Positions 1-8,317 of a stretch of 64,000 nt of DNA are shown piece after piece. Position 1 is the stretch's first letter; each line of letters opens with the position of its first letter. The DNA is from Rhizobium sp. Root1334 (GTDB lineage: Bacteria > Pseudomonadota > Alphaproteobacteria > Rhizobiales > Rhizobiaceae): contig NZ_LMEY01000023.1 of assembly GCF_001426665.1 (NCBI RefSeq), forward strand, positions 643,268 to 707,267, given 5' to 3'. The notes under the pieces are model-generated. The model saw nothing but the letters and a program-made list of their open reading frames with translations, was not told the origin of the DNA and did not search any database. The translations under genes and the position numbers were made by a program.

Positions 1-983
1 TCCGTAACATCCTGCAGAATGCGGAAGGACGCCGCATCGCGCTGATCATCAACGAGTTCGGCGATCTCGGCGTCGATGGCGACGTGCTGAAGGGCTGCGG
101 CGCCGAAGCCTGCAGCGAGGACGATATCATCGAGCTGACCAACGGCTGCATCTGCTGCACCGTTGCCGACGATTTCATCCCGACGATGACCAAGCTGCTT
201 GAGCGCGAAAATCGCCCGGACCATATCGTCATCGAGACGTCCGGCCTGGCGCTTCCGCAGCCGCTGATCGCCGCTTTCAACTGGCCGGATATCCGCAGCG
301 AAGTCACGGTCGACGGTGTCGTTACCGTGGTGGACAGCGCTGCCGTTGCCGCCGGGCGTTTTGCCGACGATCACGACAAGGTGGATGCGCTGCGCGTCAA
401 CGACGACAACCTCGATCATGAAAGCCCGATCGAGGAACTGTTCGAAGACCAGTTGACTGCGGCCGACCTGATCATTCTCAACAAGACCGACCTGCTCGAC
501 TCGACCGGTCTTGCCTTCGTCCGCAATGAAGTCTCGTCGCGCACCAGCCGCAAACCGGCGATGATTGAGGCAAAGAACGGCGAGGTGTCCGCCGCCGTCC
601 TGCTCGGCCTCGGTGTTGGCACGGAAAGCGATATCGCCAACCGCAAATCGCATCACGAGATGGAACACGAGGCCGGCGAAGAGCATGATCACGACGAATT
701 CGACAGCTTTGTCGTCGAACTTGGTGCCGTTGCCGATCCGGCCGGGTTCATCGAAAAGCTGAAGCCGATCATTGCGGAACATGACGTGCTGCGTCTCAAG
801 GGTTTCGCCGATATCCCCGGCAAGCCGATGCGCCTGCTGATCCAGGGCGTCGGTGCCCGCATCGACCAGTATTTCGACCGCCCGTGGGCAGCCGGCGAAG
901 TGCGCCGCACCCGCCTGGTCGTCATCGGTCTGCATGATATGGATGAAGCGGCCGTGCGCGCTGCGATCACAGCGGCGGTTTGA
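1..983 (+). CDS. cobW: CobW, cobalamin-pathway GTPase (5' end outside window)
   Basis: P-loop GTPase of the COG0523/CobW family, thought to deliver or handle cobalt for the CobN chelatase. The frame is open from base 3, so the true start and the Walker A loop lie left of the window. Visible are the metal-binding CxCC motif in NGCICCT (about base 142-162), the ETSGLA segment, the NKTD guanine-specificity motif (about base 481), and an acidic His-rich stretch HHEMEHEAGEEHDHDEF (about 650-705), typical of the metal-binding loop. The C-terminal CobW_C domain follows. It precedes cobN by 193 bp, which supports the cobalt role over zinc; a second COG0523 gene at 49906-51111 sits in a zinc context. 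Confidence 0.93.
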   Translation, partial: RNILQNAEGRRIALIINEFGDLGVDGDVLKGCGAEACSEDDIIELTNGCICCTVADDFIPTMTKLLERENRPDHIVIETSGLALPQPLIAAFNWPDIRSEVTVDGVVTVVDSAAVAAGRFADDHDKVDALRVNDDNLDHESPIEELFEDQLTAADLIILNKTDLLDSTGLAFVRNEVSSRTSRKPAMIEAKNGEVSAAVLLGLGVGTESDIANRKSHHEMEHEAGEEHDHDEFDSFVVELGAVADPAGFIEKLKPIIAEHDVLRLKGFADIPGKPMRLLIQGVGARIDQYFDRPWAAGEVRRTRLVVIGLHDMDEAAVRAAITAAV

Positions 984-991
984 TAATGGTG

Positions 992-1155
992 AGCGCGGAG
1001 TCGCCCCCTCTGTCCTGTCGGACATCTCCCCCACAAGGGGGGAGATCAGCTGTGGCTGCCTCGCGCTCAAAGCTTTTGGTGCACGCGTCCCGGGGCCGCT
1101 CGGTCCCGATCTCCCCCCTTGTGGGGGAGATGTCACGCAGTGACAGAGGGGGGTA
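992..1155. repeat. Intergenic palindromic repeat (RIME-like) between cobW and cobN
   Basis: Two inverted arms face each other: the left arm contains CATCTCCCCCACAAGG (about 1021-1036) and the right arm contains CCTTGTGGGGGAGATG (about 1117-1132). Flanking CCCTCTGTC and GACAGAGGG (near 1006 and 1142) extend the symmetry. The structure resembles the mosaic intergenic repeats known in rhizobia (RIME family); family membership is inferred from appearance only. It fills almost the whole cobW-cobN gap and could fold in the transcript. Confidence 0.8.
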
Positions 1156-1176
1156 CGACTGCCCTCGGGGAATGCC

Positions 1177-4100
1177 ATGCATCTCCTTCTAGCCCAAAAG
1201 GGCACGATCACCGACGGCGAGGAAGCGATCGATCTCGGCCAGTCACCCGCCGATATCCTTTTTCTGTCGGCCGCCGATACCGAGCTTTCCTCGATTGCCG
1301 GGGCACATCGCACACGTGGGGCAAAGTCGAGCCTGCGGGTCGCCAGCCTCCTGACGCTCAAGCACCCGATGTCGGTTGATACCTATGTCGAGCGCACGGC
1401 GCGCCATGCCAGGCTGATCATCGTGCGCCCGCTCGGCGGTGCCAGCTATTTTCACTATGTGCTGGAGGCGCTGCATGCGGCTGCCGTCACGCATAAATTC
1501 CAGATTGCCGTGTTGCCTGGCGATGACAAGCCCGATCCAGGGCTGGAGCCTTTTTCGACCATTTCCGCCGAAGACCGCAATCGGATGTGGGCCTATTTCA
1601 CCGAGGGTGGTGCCGGCAACATGGCACGGCTGCTCGGTTATGCGGAGGCGTTGATCGGCGGCTTGGAAAAGCCGGAATCCGCCGCTCCACTGATGAAGGC
1701 GGGGATCTGGTGGCCGGGGCAGGGTGTGATCGGGGTTGAGGCTTGGAAAGCGGTGGCCGGGTTTGTCCCGGATATCGCTTCTCAATCGCCAGCCGGCTCC
1801 ACCGTCGCCATCTGCTTTTACCGCGCACTGGTTCAAAGCGGCGAGACCAAACCCGTCGAAGCCCTGATCGCGGCGCTTTGCGCCGAAGGCATGACCGTTT
1901 TGCCGGTGTTCGTGTCCAGCCTCAAGGATGCGGTGTCGATCGGCACGTTGCAGGCGATCTTTGGTGAGGTGCCGCCGGCGGTGGTGATGAATGCCACTGG
2001 TTTTGCTGTTTCCGCGCCCGGGGCCGACCGCAAGCCGACCGTGCTGGAGTTTTCCGATGCACCGGTTCTCCAGGTGATCTTTTCCGGCTCCTCGCGTGCT
2101 GCCTGGGAGAACTCGCCACAAGGTTTGATGGCACGGGATTTGGCGATGAACGTGGCGTTGCCCGAAGTGGACGGCCGCATCCTGTCCCGGGCCGTCTCCT
2201 TCAAGGCTGCGGCCGTCTATGATACCGATGTCGAAGCCAATATCGTCGGCCACGAGCCGCTGGGCGACCGCGTCGCCTTTGCTGCCAAGCTGGCGGCGAA
2301 CTGGGCGAGATTGCGCCGCGCTGCGCCGTCTGAGCGCCGCGTGGCGATCATCATGGCGAACTATCCCAACAGGGATGGGCGGCTTGGCAACGGCGTTGGT
2401 CTCGATACGCCGGCTGGCACGATCGAAGTCATGAAGGCGATGGCTGCTGCCGGTTACGCCATCGATTCGGTTCCCGCCGATGGCGACGCCTTGATCCGGT
2501 ATCTGATGGACGGGCCAACCAATTCGGCGCGGGTCGATTGCGAAATCCGCGAAACGCTTTCCTTGAATCAATACAACGCCTTCTTCGCGTCTCTTCCCGT
2601 CCAGATTCAAGGCGGGGTTGCTGAGCGATGGGGAAGTCCGCAGGATGATCCTTTCTTTCGGGATGGCCAGTTTGCGTTGCCGCTGACGCGTTTTGGACAA
2701 ACGCTGGTCGGTATCCAGCCGGCCCGCGGCTACAATATCGATCCGAAGGAAACCTATCATTCGCCGGACCTCGTGCCGCCGCATGGCTATCTGGCTTTCT
2801 ACGCGTATCTCCGCCGCGAATACGGCGCTCATGCCATCGTCCATATGGGTAAACATGGCAATCTTGAATGGCTGCCGGGCAAATCGCTGGCGCTGTCGGA
2901 AAGCTGTTATCCGGAAGCGGTGTTCGGCCCTATGCCGCATCTCTATCCCTTCATCGTCAACGATCCCGGCGAGGGTACGCAGGCCAAGCGGCGCACCAGC
3001 GCCGTCATCATCGATCACCTGACGCCACCGCTGACGCGGGCCGAATCCTATGGCCCGCTGAAAGATCTCGAAGCGTTGGTCGACGAATATTACGACGCGG
3101 CTGGCGGAGACCCGCGGCGTCTGCGGTTGCTCAGCAAGCAAATCCTTGAGCTTGTCCGCGATATCGGCCTCGACCAGGATGCCGGCATTGCTCGTACAGA
3201 CGCTGAGGACAAGGCGCTGGAAAAGCTCGACGCCTATCTCTGCGACCTCAAGGAGCTGCAGATCCGCGACGGCCTGCATGTTTTTGGCGTGGCGCCGGAA
3301 GGGCGGCTGCTGACGGATCTGACGGTTGCTTTGGCGCGTGTTCCGCGCGGGTTGGGCGAGGGCGGTGACCAGAGTCTGCAGCGGGCGATCGCGGCGGATG
3401 CTTTTGGAAGAACCCCCTCCCCAACCCCTCCCCACAAGGGGGAGGGACTTAACCCGGCGCTCGGTTTCGGATCCCATAGACCCAGTGTTCTGGGCACCGC
3501 TGCTGCTCCGTCCACCAAGGTTGGAGATGGGCAGGCGGACGTGCCGCAGATCAGTCCCTCCCCCCAGTGGGGAGGGGGTGGGGAGGGGATCTTTTCTTTC
3601 GACCCGCTCGATTGCGTCCTATCCGATGCGTGGGGAGGCCCGAAACCGGCGATCCTCGCTGAAGTATCCGATGCCCCGTGGCGCACCGCTGGCGACACCG
3701 TCGAGCGTGTCGAGTTGCTGGCCGCCAAATTCGTCTCCGGCGAATTGGTTTGCCCTGACGACTGGAGCGCCACCCGTGCTGTCCTGGAGGAAATCGAAAC
3801 TCGCCTCAAACCTTCGATCACCCAATCCGGCGCCGCCGAAATCGCCGCTCTGATGACCGGCCTGGATGGCCGTTTCGTCGCGCCTGGCCCCTCCGGCGCG
3901 CCGACGCGCGGCCGACCCGATGTCTTGCCGACGGGGCGCAATTTCTATTCGGTAGACAGCCGTGCCGTGCCGACGCCGGCCGCGTTCGAACTTGGCAAGA
4001 AATCGGCGGAACTGTTGATCCGCCGTTACCTGCAGGATCATGGCGACTGGCCGACATCGTTCGGGCTGACAGCCTGGGGCACATCGAACATGCGCACCGG

Positions 4101-5121
4101 CGGCGACGATATTGCCCAGGCGATGGCGCTGATCGGCACGAAGCCGGTCTGGGACATGGCGTCGCGCCGTGTCACCGGCTACGAGATCGTGCCGCTGGCG
4201 ATGCTCCGCCGTCCGCGTGTCGATGTCACCTTGCGGATTTCCGGCTTTTTCCGTGATGCCTTTCCCGAGCAGATCGCGCTGTTCGATACGGCGATCCGCG
4301 CCGTCGGTGCGCTCGAGGAGGACGATGCCGACAACATGATTGCCGCGCGCATGCGGGCGGAAACCAAACGGCTGGAAGCTGCCGGTGTCTCCACGAAGGA
4401 TGCGTCACGGCGTGCCTCTTACCGCGTTTTCGGCGCGAAGCCTGGCGCTTATGGTGCCGGATTGCAGGCGCTGATGGACGAGGGCGGCTGGAATAACCGC
4501 GCCGATCTCGCCGACGCCTATCTCACCTGGGGAAGCTATGCCTATGGCGCCGGGGAAGACGGCAAGGCCGAGCGCGGGCTCTTGGAAGCGCGGCTGAAGA
4601 CCGTCGAGGCCGTCGTCCAGAACCAGGACAACCGCGAGCATGATCTGCTCGACAGCGACGATTATTACCAGTTCGAAGGCGGTATGAGCCTGGCCGTCGA
4701 GCAGATGGCCGGCACGCGCCCGACGATCTATCACAACGACCATTCCCGCCCGGAAAAGCCGGTGATCCGCTCGCTGGAAGAAGAGATCGGCCGGGTGGTG
4801 CGCGGCCGCGTCGTCAATCCGAAATGGATCGATGGCGTCATGCGCCACGGCTACAAGGGCGCCTTCGAAATCGCCGCGACGGTCGATTACATGTTTGCCT
4901 TTGCCGCAACGACAGGCGCTGTCCGCAGCCATCATTTCGAGGCCGTCTACCAGGCCTATGTGATGGACGAGCGCGTCCGCCAGTTCATGGAGGACAAGAA
5001 CCCGGATGCGTTGCGCGAAATGACCGACAAGCTGATGGAGGCGATCGATCGCGGCCTCTGGTCGCCCCGTTCGAACTCCGCCCGGTTCGAACTGCAAGGC
5101 CTTTCGGCGGCGGCGGAATAA
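1177..5121 (+). CDS. cobN: Cobaltochelatase subunit CobN
   Basis: Large subunit of the ATP-dependent aerobic cobaltochelatase (CobNST), which inserts cobalt into hydrogenobyrinic acid a,c-diamide in the cytoplasm. The 1314 residues show the CobN/BchH architecture, with the conserved block VHMGKHGNLEWLPGKSL around residue 556 and a C-terminal part ending in RSNSARFELQGL. ATG 1177 is used; an ATG five bases upstream is in another frame. Family members are usually about 1250-1280 residues. The excess maps to residues about 746-806, where a 180-bp inverted-repeat element is read in frame as a Pro/Gly-rich insert (TPSPTPPHKGEG ... SPSPQWGGGGEG). cobO follows after 47 bp. Function after the insertion is likely kept, since the frame is intact on both sides, but this is inference. 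Confidence 0.95.
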   Translation: MHLLLAQKGTITDGEEAIDLGQSPADILFLSAADTELSSIAGAHRTRGAKSSLRVASLLTLKHPMSVDTYVERTARHARLIIVRPLGGASYFHYVLEALHAAAVTHKFQIAVLPGDDKPDPGLEPFSTISAEDRNRMWAYFTEGGAGNMARLLGYAEALIGGLEKPESAAPLMKAGIWWPGQGVIGVEAWKAVAGFVPDIASQSPAGSTVAICFYRALVQSGETKPVEALIAALCAEGMTVLPVFVSSLKDAVSIGTLQAIFGEVPPAVVMNATGFAVSAPGADRKPTVLEFSDAPVLQVIFSGSSRAAWENSPQGLMARDLAMNVALPEVDGRILSRAVSFKAAAVYDTDVEANIVGHEPLGDRVAFAAKLAANWARLRRAAPSERRVAIIMANYPNRDGRLGNGVGLDTPAGTIEVMKAMAAAGYAIDSVPADGDALIRYLMDGPTNSARVDCEIRETLSLNQYNAFFASLPVQIQGGVAERWGSPQDDPFFRDGQFALPLTRFGQTLVGIQPARGYNIDPKETYHSPDLVPPHGYLAFYAYLRREYGAHAIVHMGKHGNLEWLPGKSLALSESCYPEAVFGPMPHLYPFIVNDPGEGTQAKRRTSAVIIDHLTPPLTRAESYGPLKDLEALVDEYYDAAGGDPRRLRLLSKQILELVRDIGLDQDAGIARTDAEDKALEKLDAYLCDLKELQIRDGLHVFGVAPEGRLLTDLTVALARVPRGLGEGGDQSLQRAIAADAFGRTPSPTPPHKGEGLNPALGFGSHRPSVLGTAAAPSTKVGDGQADVPQISPSPQWGGGGEGIFSFDPLDCVLSDAWGGPKPAILAEVSDAPWRTAGDTVERVELLAAKFVSGELVCPDDWSATRAVLEEIETRLKPSITQSGAAEIAALMTGLDGRFVAPGPSGAPTRGRPDVLPTGRNFYSVDSRAVPTPAAFELGKKSAELLIRRYLQDHGDWPTSFGLTAWGTSNMRTGGDDIAQAMALIGTKPVWDMASRRVTGYEIVPLAMLRRPRVDVTLRISGFFRDAFPEQIALFDTAIRAVGALEEDDADNMIAARMRAETKRLEAAGVSTKDASRRASYRVFGAKPGAYGAGLQALMDEGGWNNRADLADAYLTWGSYAYGAGEDGKAERGLLEARLKTVEAVVQNQDNREHDLLDSDDYYQFEGGMSLAVEQMAGTRPTIYHNDHSRPEKPVIRSLEEEIGRVVRGRVVNPKWIDGVMRHGYKGAFEIAATVDYMFAFAATTGAVRSHHFEAVYQAYVMDERVRQFMEDKNPDALREMTDKLMEAIDRGLWSPRSNSARFELQGLSAAAE
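3411..3590. repeat. Palindromic repeat element inserted in frame within cobN
   Basis: The left arm (about 3411-3447, with CCCCTCCCCACAAGGGGGAG) and the right arm (about 3554-3590, with CCCCAGTGGGGAGGGGGTGG) are near reverse complements and enclose about 105 bp. The total is about 180 bp, a multiple of three, and it is read through without a stop. It resembles the GC-rich intergenic palindrome at 992-1155 in style but has different arms. The flanking protein (SLQRAIAADAF before, FDPLDCVLSDAWGGP after) reads like continuous CobN. Confidence 0.8.
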
Positions 5122-5168
5122 CGGCGTTTCACCAATGAAAGAACGAATGAATTCGGAGAGGACAGACC

Positions 5169-5813
5169 ATGAGTGAAGACGACGTACAGACAACGGATAC
5201 AGGCCCCGTCCAAGACGAGGCACGCCATGCGATCAAGATGGCGAAAAAGAAGACGGCGCGCGAAAAGATAATGGCGACGAAGACGGACCAGAAGGGCCTG
5301 ATCATCGTCAATACCGGCAAGGGCAAGGGCAAGTCGACGGCCGGTTTCGGGATGATCTTCCGCCACATCGCCCATGGCATGCCATCGGCCGTTGTCCAAT
5401 TCATCAAGGGTGCCTGGGAAACCGGTGAGCGCGACCTGATCGAAAAGCATTTTGGCGATGTCTGCCAGTTCTATACGCTGGGCGAAGGTTTTACCTGGGA
5501 AACGCAGGACCGTTCGCGCGATATCGCCATGGCCGAAAAGGCGTGGGAAAAGGCCAAGGAGCTGATCCGCGACGAGCGCAATTCCATGGTTCTGCTCGAC
5601 GAGATCAACATCGCTTTGCGCTATGATTATATCGATGTCGCCGAAGTCGTACGGTTCCTGAAGGAAGAAAAGCCGCACATGACCCACGTCGTCTTGACCG
5701 GCCGCAATGCCAAGGAAGAGCTGATCGAGGCTGCGGATCTCGTCACCGAAATGGAACTGATCAAGCATCCGTTCCGTTCCGGCATCAAGGCGCAGGTCGG
5801 CGTCGAGTTCTAG
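5169..5813 (+). CDS. cobO: Cob(I)yrinic acid a,c-diamide adenosyltransferase CobO
   Basis: Transfers the 5'-deoxyadenosyl group from ATP to the corrin cobalt; the CobA/CobO/BtuR family in Salmonella terms. The 214 residues match the usual length. The P-loop variant NTGKGKGKSTAGFG lies at about residues 48-61, followed by the QFIKGAWETGE segment and the Walker-B-like VLLDEINIAL. The first ~40 residues are charged and lysine-rich, as in rhizobial CobO. The start ATG 5169 is preceded by GGAGAGGA (about 5155-5162). Lies 47 bp after cobN on the same strand, so probably co-transcribed with cobW-cobN. Confidence 0.95.
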   Translation: MSEDDVQTTDTGPVQDEARHAIKMAKKKTAREKIMATKTDQKGLIIVNTGKGKGKSTAGFGMIFRHIAHGMPSAVVQFIKGAWETGERDLIEKHFGDVCQFYTLGEGFTWETQDRSRDIAMAEKAWEKAKELIRDERNSMVLLDEINIALRYDYIDVAEVVRFLKEEKPHMTHVVLTGRNAKEELIEAADLVTEMELIKHPFRSGIKAQVGVEF

Positions 5814-5834
5814 GCGGCTCTACTCATGAGCTGC

Positions 5835-6620
5835 TTACCAGCCAAGCCAGATCCGGACCGGATGGCCCGGATCGGCCAGAAGCTTGATCGCCAGCGCGAT
5901 GCAAGTGATGACGAGAAGTGGCTTGATGATTCTGGCGCCGTTCTTCATGGCGAAGCGCGACCCGACCTGAGCGCCGGCAAACTGGCCGACGCCCATCAAA
6001 AGGCCGACCTTCCAGAGGATCACCCCGTATAGCCAGAAGACGATGAAAGCGCCGATGTTGGAGCCGAAGTTGAGGAACTTCGTATGGGCGGTCGCCTTCA
6101 AGACGCCGAATCCTGCAAGGGCAATGAAGGCGAGCATGAAAAAAGAACCCGTGCCCGGCCCGAAGACGCCGTCGTAAAAGCCGATTGCTGGAACCAGCGT
6201 CATCGAAAACAGGAAGGGTGTCATCCTCTGCGCCTTGTCGGCGTCGCCAAGGCTTGGCTTGACGGCGAAGTAAAGGGCGATTGCAACGAGCAGGAACGGC
6301 AGGACGGCCTTCAATACGTCGCCCGGCACCACGGTTGCAAGGATCGCTCCCACCGCTGCTCCGAGCGCAGACATCGCTGCCATCGGCATTTGTTCACGCA
6401 GATTGACATGGCCATGCCGGGCATAGGCGATGCTTGCCGAGCCGGAACCGAACAGCGACTGCAGTTTATTGGTCCCCAATGTTTCGAGCGGCGGAATGCC
6501 GGCAATCAGCATGGCGGGGATGGTGATCATGCCGCCGCCGCCGGCGATCGAATCGATAAACCCGGCGAGAAAGGCAGCGGCGAACAAAAAGACGAGGAGC
6601 TGGGGAACAAGATCGTGCAC
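5835..6620 (-). CDS. TSUP-family permease (TauE/SafE type)
   Basis: Sulfite exporter TauE/SafE-like integral membrane protein (TSUP). About eight hydrophobic segments are visible, with the signature GGGGMITIPAMLIAGIPP near the N-terminus and the repeat-like GVFGPGTGSFF in the second half. The frame extends upstream to 6818, but that part reads as non-membrane, low-plausibility protein. GTG 6620 gives 261 residues, the normal family length, with the hydrophobic start VHDLVPQLLVFLF; no strong ribosome binding site marks it, so the start is uncertain. Opposed to the flanking cob genes, so in its own transcript. The substrate cannot be told from sequence; sulfur oxyanions are the family norm, and metal or cobalt-related transport is only suggested by position. 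Confidence 0.82.
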   Translation of the reverse strand: MHDLVPQLLVFLFAAAFLAGFIDSIAGGGGMITIPAMLIAGIPPLETLGTNKLQSLFGSGSASIAYARHGHVNLREQMPMAAMSALGAAVGAILATVVPGDVLKAVLPFLLVAIALYFAVKPSLGDADKAQRMTPFLFSMTLVPAIGFYDGVFGPGTGSFFMLAFIALAGFGVLKATAHTKFLNFGSNIGAFIVFWLYGVILWKVGLLMGVGQFAGAQVGSRFAMKNGARIIKPLLVITCIALAIKLLADPGHPVRIWLGW

Positions 6621-6956
6621 GGGAGACTCGTGAGAGATGGGCAATTCAGCCTTGTTTGTCAGAGGTTGCCCGGAAAAGCAAAGAATGCCTGACAGTTGCC
6701 TCCAACAAGCCGGAGCATTTCGAATCGTGACGCTCCCGGCTCTTCGAATGACGCAATCCGGTTTGACCGGGCAGGTGGGCTCCGGTAAACAGGAGGCACG
6801 TGCGACGGTGCCCATCACGGTGGGCTGAAAAAGCGTCCGGTGCGGCCGACCCAGTCAGGGGGCTTCATCCGGTGCTGTCCAGACCGCTTCGATAGCCTTT
6901 GGTTATCGAAGGCCCCGGCGCATCTTGATTGTGCGGCTCGGGAGGCCCGTCTTGTG
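6621..6956. other. Divergent intergenic region, TSUP gene / cobE
   Basis: No gene is supported here. It must hold the promoters for the leftward TSUP gene and for cobE-cobA-cobB-cobC. Fragments on the plus strand recall a cobalamin riboswitch (CCGGTG near 6837, ATCCGGTGCTGTCC near 6867, GGCTCGGGAGGCC near 6935), but the full conserved core is not seen. The GGAGG at 6941-6945 most simply serves as the cobE ribosome binding site. Confidence 0.4.
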
Positions 6957-7478
6957 ATGCATCTGGATATCGGCGATCAGCCAGTTCATCGGCCACTCGT
7001 GCTTGGCCTTGGCTGCGAGCGTGGCACGCCATGCGACGAAGTGATCCGGCTTGCCGAGGAGGCTCTGGCGGTCGCCGGCATCGATCGGCATGAGCTTACC
7101 GGTATTGCCTCGCTGGATAGCCGTGTGGCGGAACCGGCGATGATTGCCGCCGCCCGGCATTTTTCCGTTCCCTTTGTTGTCTTCGATGCCGGAACGCTGG
7201 AGGCTCAGACCGCGCGGCTACAGAACCCGTCGGAGATCGTCTTTTCCCTAACGGGTTGTCACGGCGTTGCGGAGGCAGCCGCCCTTGCTGCGGCGGGCCC
7301 GTCCGGCGCGCTGATCGTCCCGAAGATCAAGTCGCCTCATGCAACAGCAGCAATTGCGCGTAGGGTATTTTCTGAATCAGATCAGGATGTTGCTGCCGGA
7401 TGCCGGCAAAGTGATTCCATATCTTCACCTGCCGGTTCACTGCGCCTCATGTCTGCGGCATCAGGAGTGGCGCCATGA
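6957..7478 (+). CDS. cobE: CobE, cobalamin biosynthesis protein (CbiG C-terminal-like)
   Basis: CobE/GbiG-type small protein homologous to the C-terminal domain of CbiG; needed in aerobic cobalamin synthesis although its exact role is unsettled. The core LGLGCERGTPCDEVI (about residues 15-29 from this start), the SLDSRVAEPAM segment and the VFSLTGCHGVAEAAAL block match the family. The frame is open upstream to 6840, but GGAGG at 6941-6945 points to ATG 6957 (or GTG 6954), giving about 173 residues. The last ~35 residues are poorly conserved-looking. The stop overlaps the cobA start (ATGA at 7475), so translation is coupled. Confidence 0.88.
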   Translation: MHLDIGDQPVHRPLVLGLGCERGTPCDEVIRLAEEALAVAGIDRHELTGIASLDSRVAEPAMIAAARHFSVPFVVFDAGTLEAQTARLQNPSEIVFSLTGCHGVAEAAALAAAGPSGALIVPKIKSPHATAAIARRVFSESDQDVAAGCRQSDSISSPAGSLRLMSAASGVAP

Positions 7479-8317
7479 CCAATCCATTGTTTTCCGGTCT
7501 GCCCGAACTTGCGCCGGGCTCGGTCTGGCTGGTCGGCGCGGGTCCCGGTGATCCCGGTCTCTTGACGCTGCATGCTGCCAATGCGCTGCGTCAGGCCGAT
7601 GTCATCGTCCATGATGCGCTTGTCAATGCTGATTGCCTGAGCCTGGCAAAGTCGGGCGCCGTTCTCGAATTTGCCGGAAAGCGCGGTGGCAAGCCATCGC
7701 CGAAGCAGCGCGATATTTCGCTGCGGCTGGTCGAGTTGGCTCGGCAGGGCAAGCGCGTGCTGCGGCTGAAGGGCGGCGATCCCTTCGTCTTCGGGCGTGG
7801 CGGCGAGGAGGCGCTGACGCTGGTCGAACACGGCATTCCATTCCGTATCGTGCCGGGCATTACCGCCGGTATCGGCGGGCTCGCCTATGCCGGTATCCCG
7901 GTGACGCATCGCGAGGTCAATCACGCCGTGACATTCCTCACGGGCCATGATTCCTCCGGGCTCGTTCCTGACCGCATCCACTGGGAAGGGATCGCCAAAG
8001 GTTCTCCTGTGATCGTCATGTATATGGCGATGAAGCATATCGGCCAGATCGCCGCCAATCTGATGTCTGCCGGGCGTTCGCCGGACGAGCCAGTCGCTTT
8101 TGTTTGCAACGCCGCTACACCCGAGCAAACGGTGCTGGAAACGACGCTGGCGCGCGCCGAGGCCGATATGATCGCGTCCGGACTGGAGCCGCCCGCCATC
8201 GTCGTCATCGGCGAAGTGGTGCGCCTGCGTGCGTCGCTCGACTGGCTGGGCGCATTGGGCGGCCGGGTTCTGACATCCGATCCGCTGTCGAGCCGGGCTT
8301 TCAAGGACCCGGCATGA
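7475..8317 (+). CDS. cobA: Uroporphyrinogen-III C-methyltransferase CobA (SUMT)
   Basis: Methylates uroporphyrinogen III at C2 and C7 with S-adenosylmethionine to give precorrin-2, the branch point from haem to corrin. The 280 residues contain the family motifs GAGPGDPG (residues 21-28) and LRLKGGDPFVFGRGGEE (about 96-112), followed by VPGITAGIGG and the GIPVTHRE segment. It is a stand-alone SUMT without the CysG dehydrogenase/ferrochelatase module. It overlaps cobE and cobB by ATGA junctions, giving a coupled cobE-cobA-cobB-cobC unit. Confidence 0.96.
   Translation: MTNPLFSGLPELAPGSVWLVGAGPGDPGLLTLHAANALRQADVIVHDALVNADCLSLAKSGAVLEFAGKRGGKPSPKQRDISLRLVELARQGKRVLRLKGGDPFVFGRGGEEALTLVEHGIPFRIVPGITAGIGGLAYAGIPVTHREVNHAVTFLTGHDSSGLVPDRIHWEGIAKGSPVIVMYMAMKHIGQIAANLMSAGRSPDEPVAFVCNAATPEQTVLETTLARAEADMIASGLEPPAIVVIGEVVRLRASLDWLGALGGRVLTSDPLSSRAFKDPA

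Noticed and set aside
1243..3477. A 744-residue minus-strand open frame across cobN.
   Set aside because: Shadow frame opposite a clear CobN coding sequence; no recognisable domain, and composition (Arg/His/Gln-rich) is typical of antisense GC-rich frames.
3326..3853. Open frames in other phases across the cobN insert.
   Set aside because: They are translations of the GC-rich repeat; cobN remains open through the same bases.
6621..6818. Longer N-terminus for the TSUP permease (start at 6818).
   Set aside because: The added ~66 residues are Cys/Pro/Arg-rich and not membrane-like; the family length is met from GTG 6620.
6640..6840. Cobalamin riboswitch on the minus strand for the TSUP gene (ACCGGAGCCCACCTGCC near 6770).
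   Set aside because: The B12-box-like string has extra bases and the other core elements are missing.
6840..6956. Extended CobE start at 6840.
   Set aside because: The first 39 residues are not CobE-like and a GGAGG site places the start at 6957.
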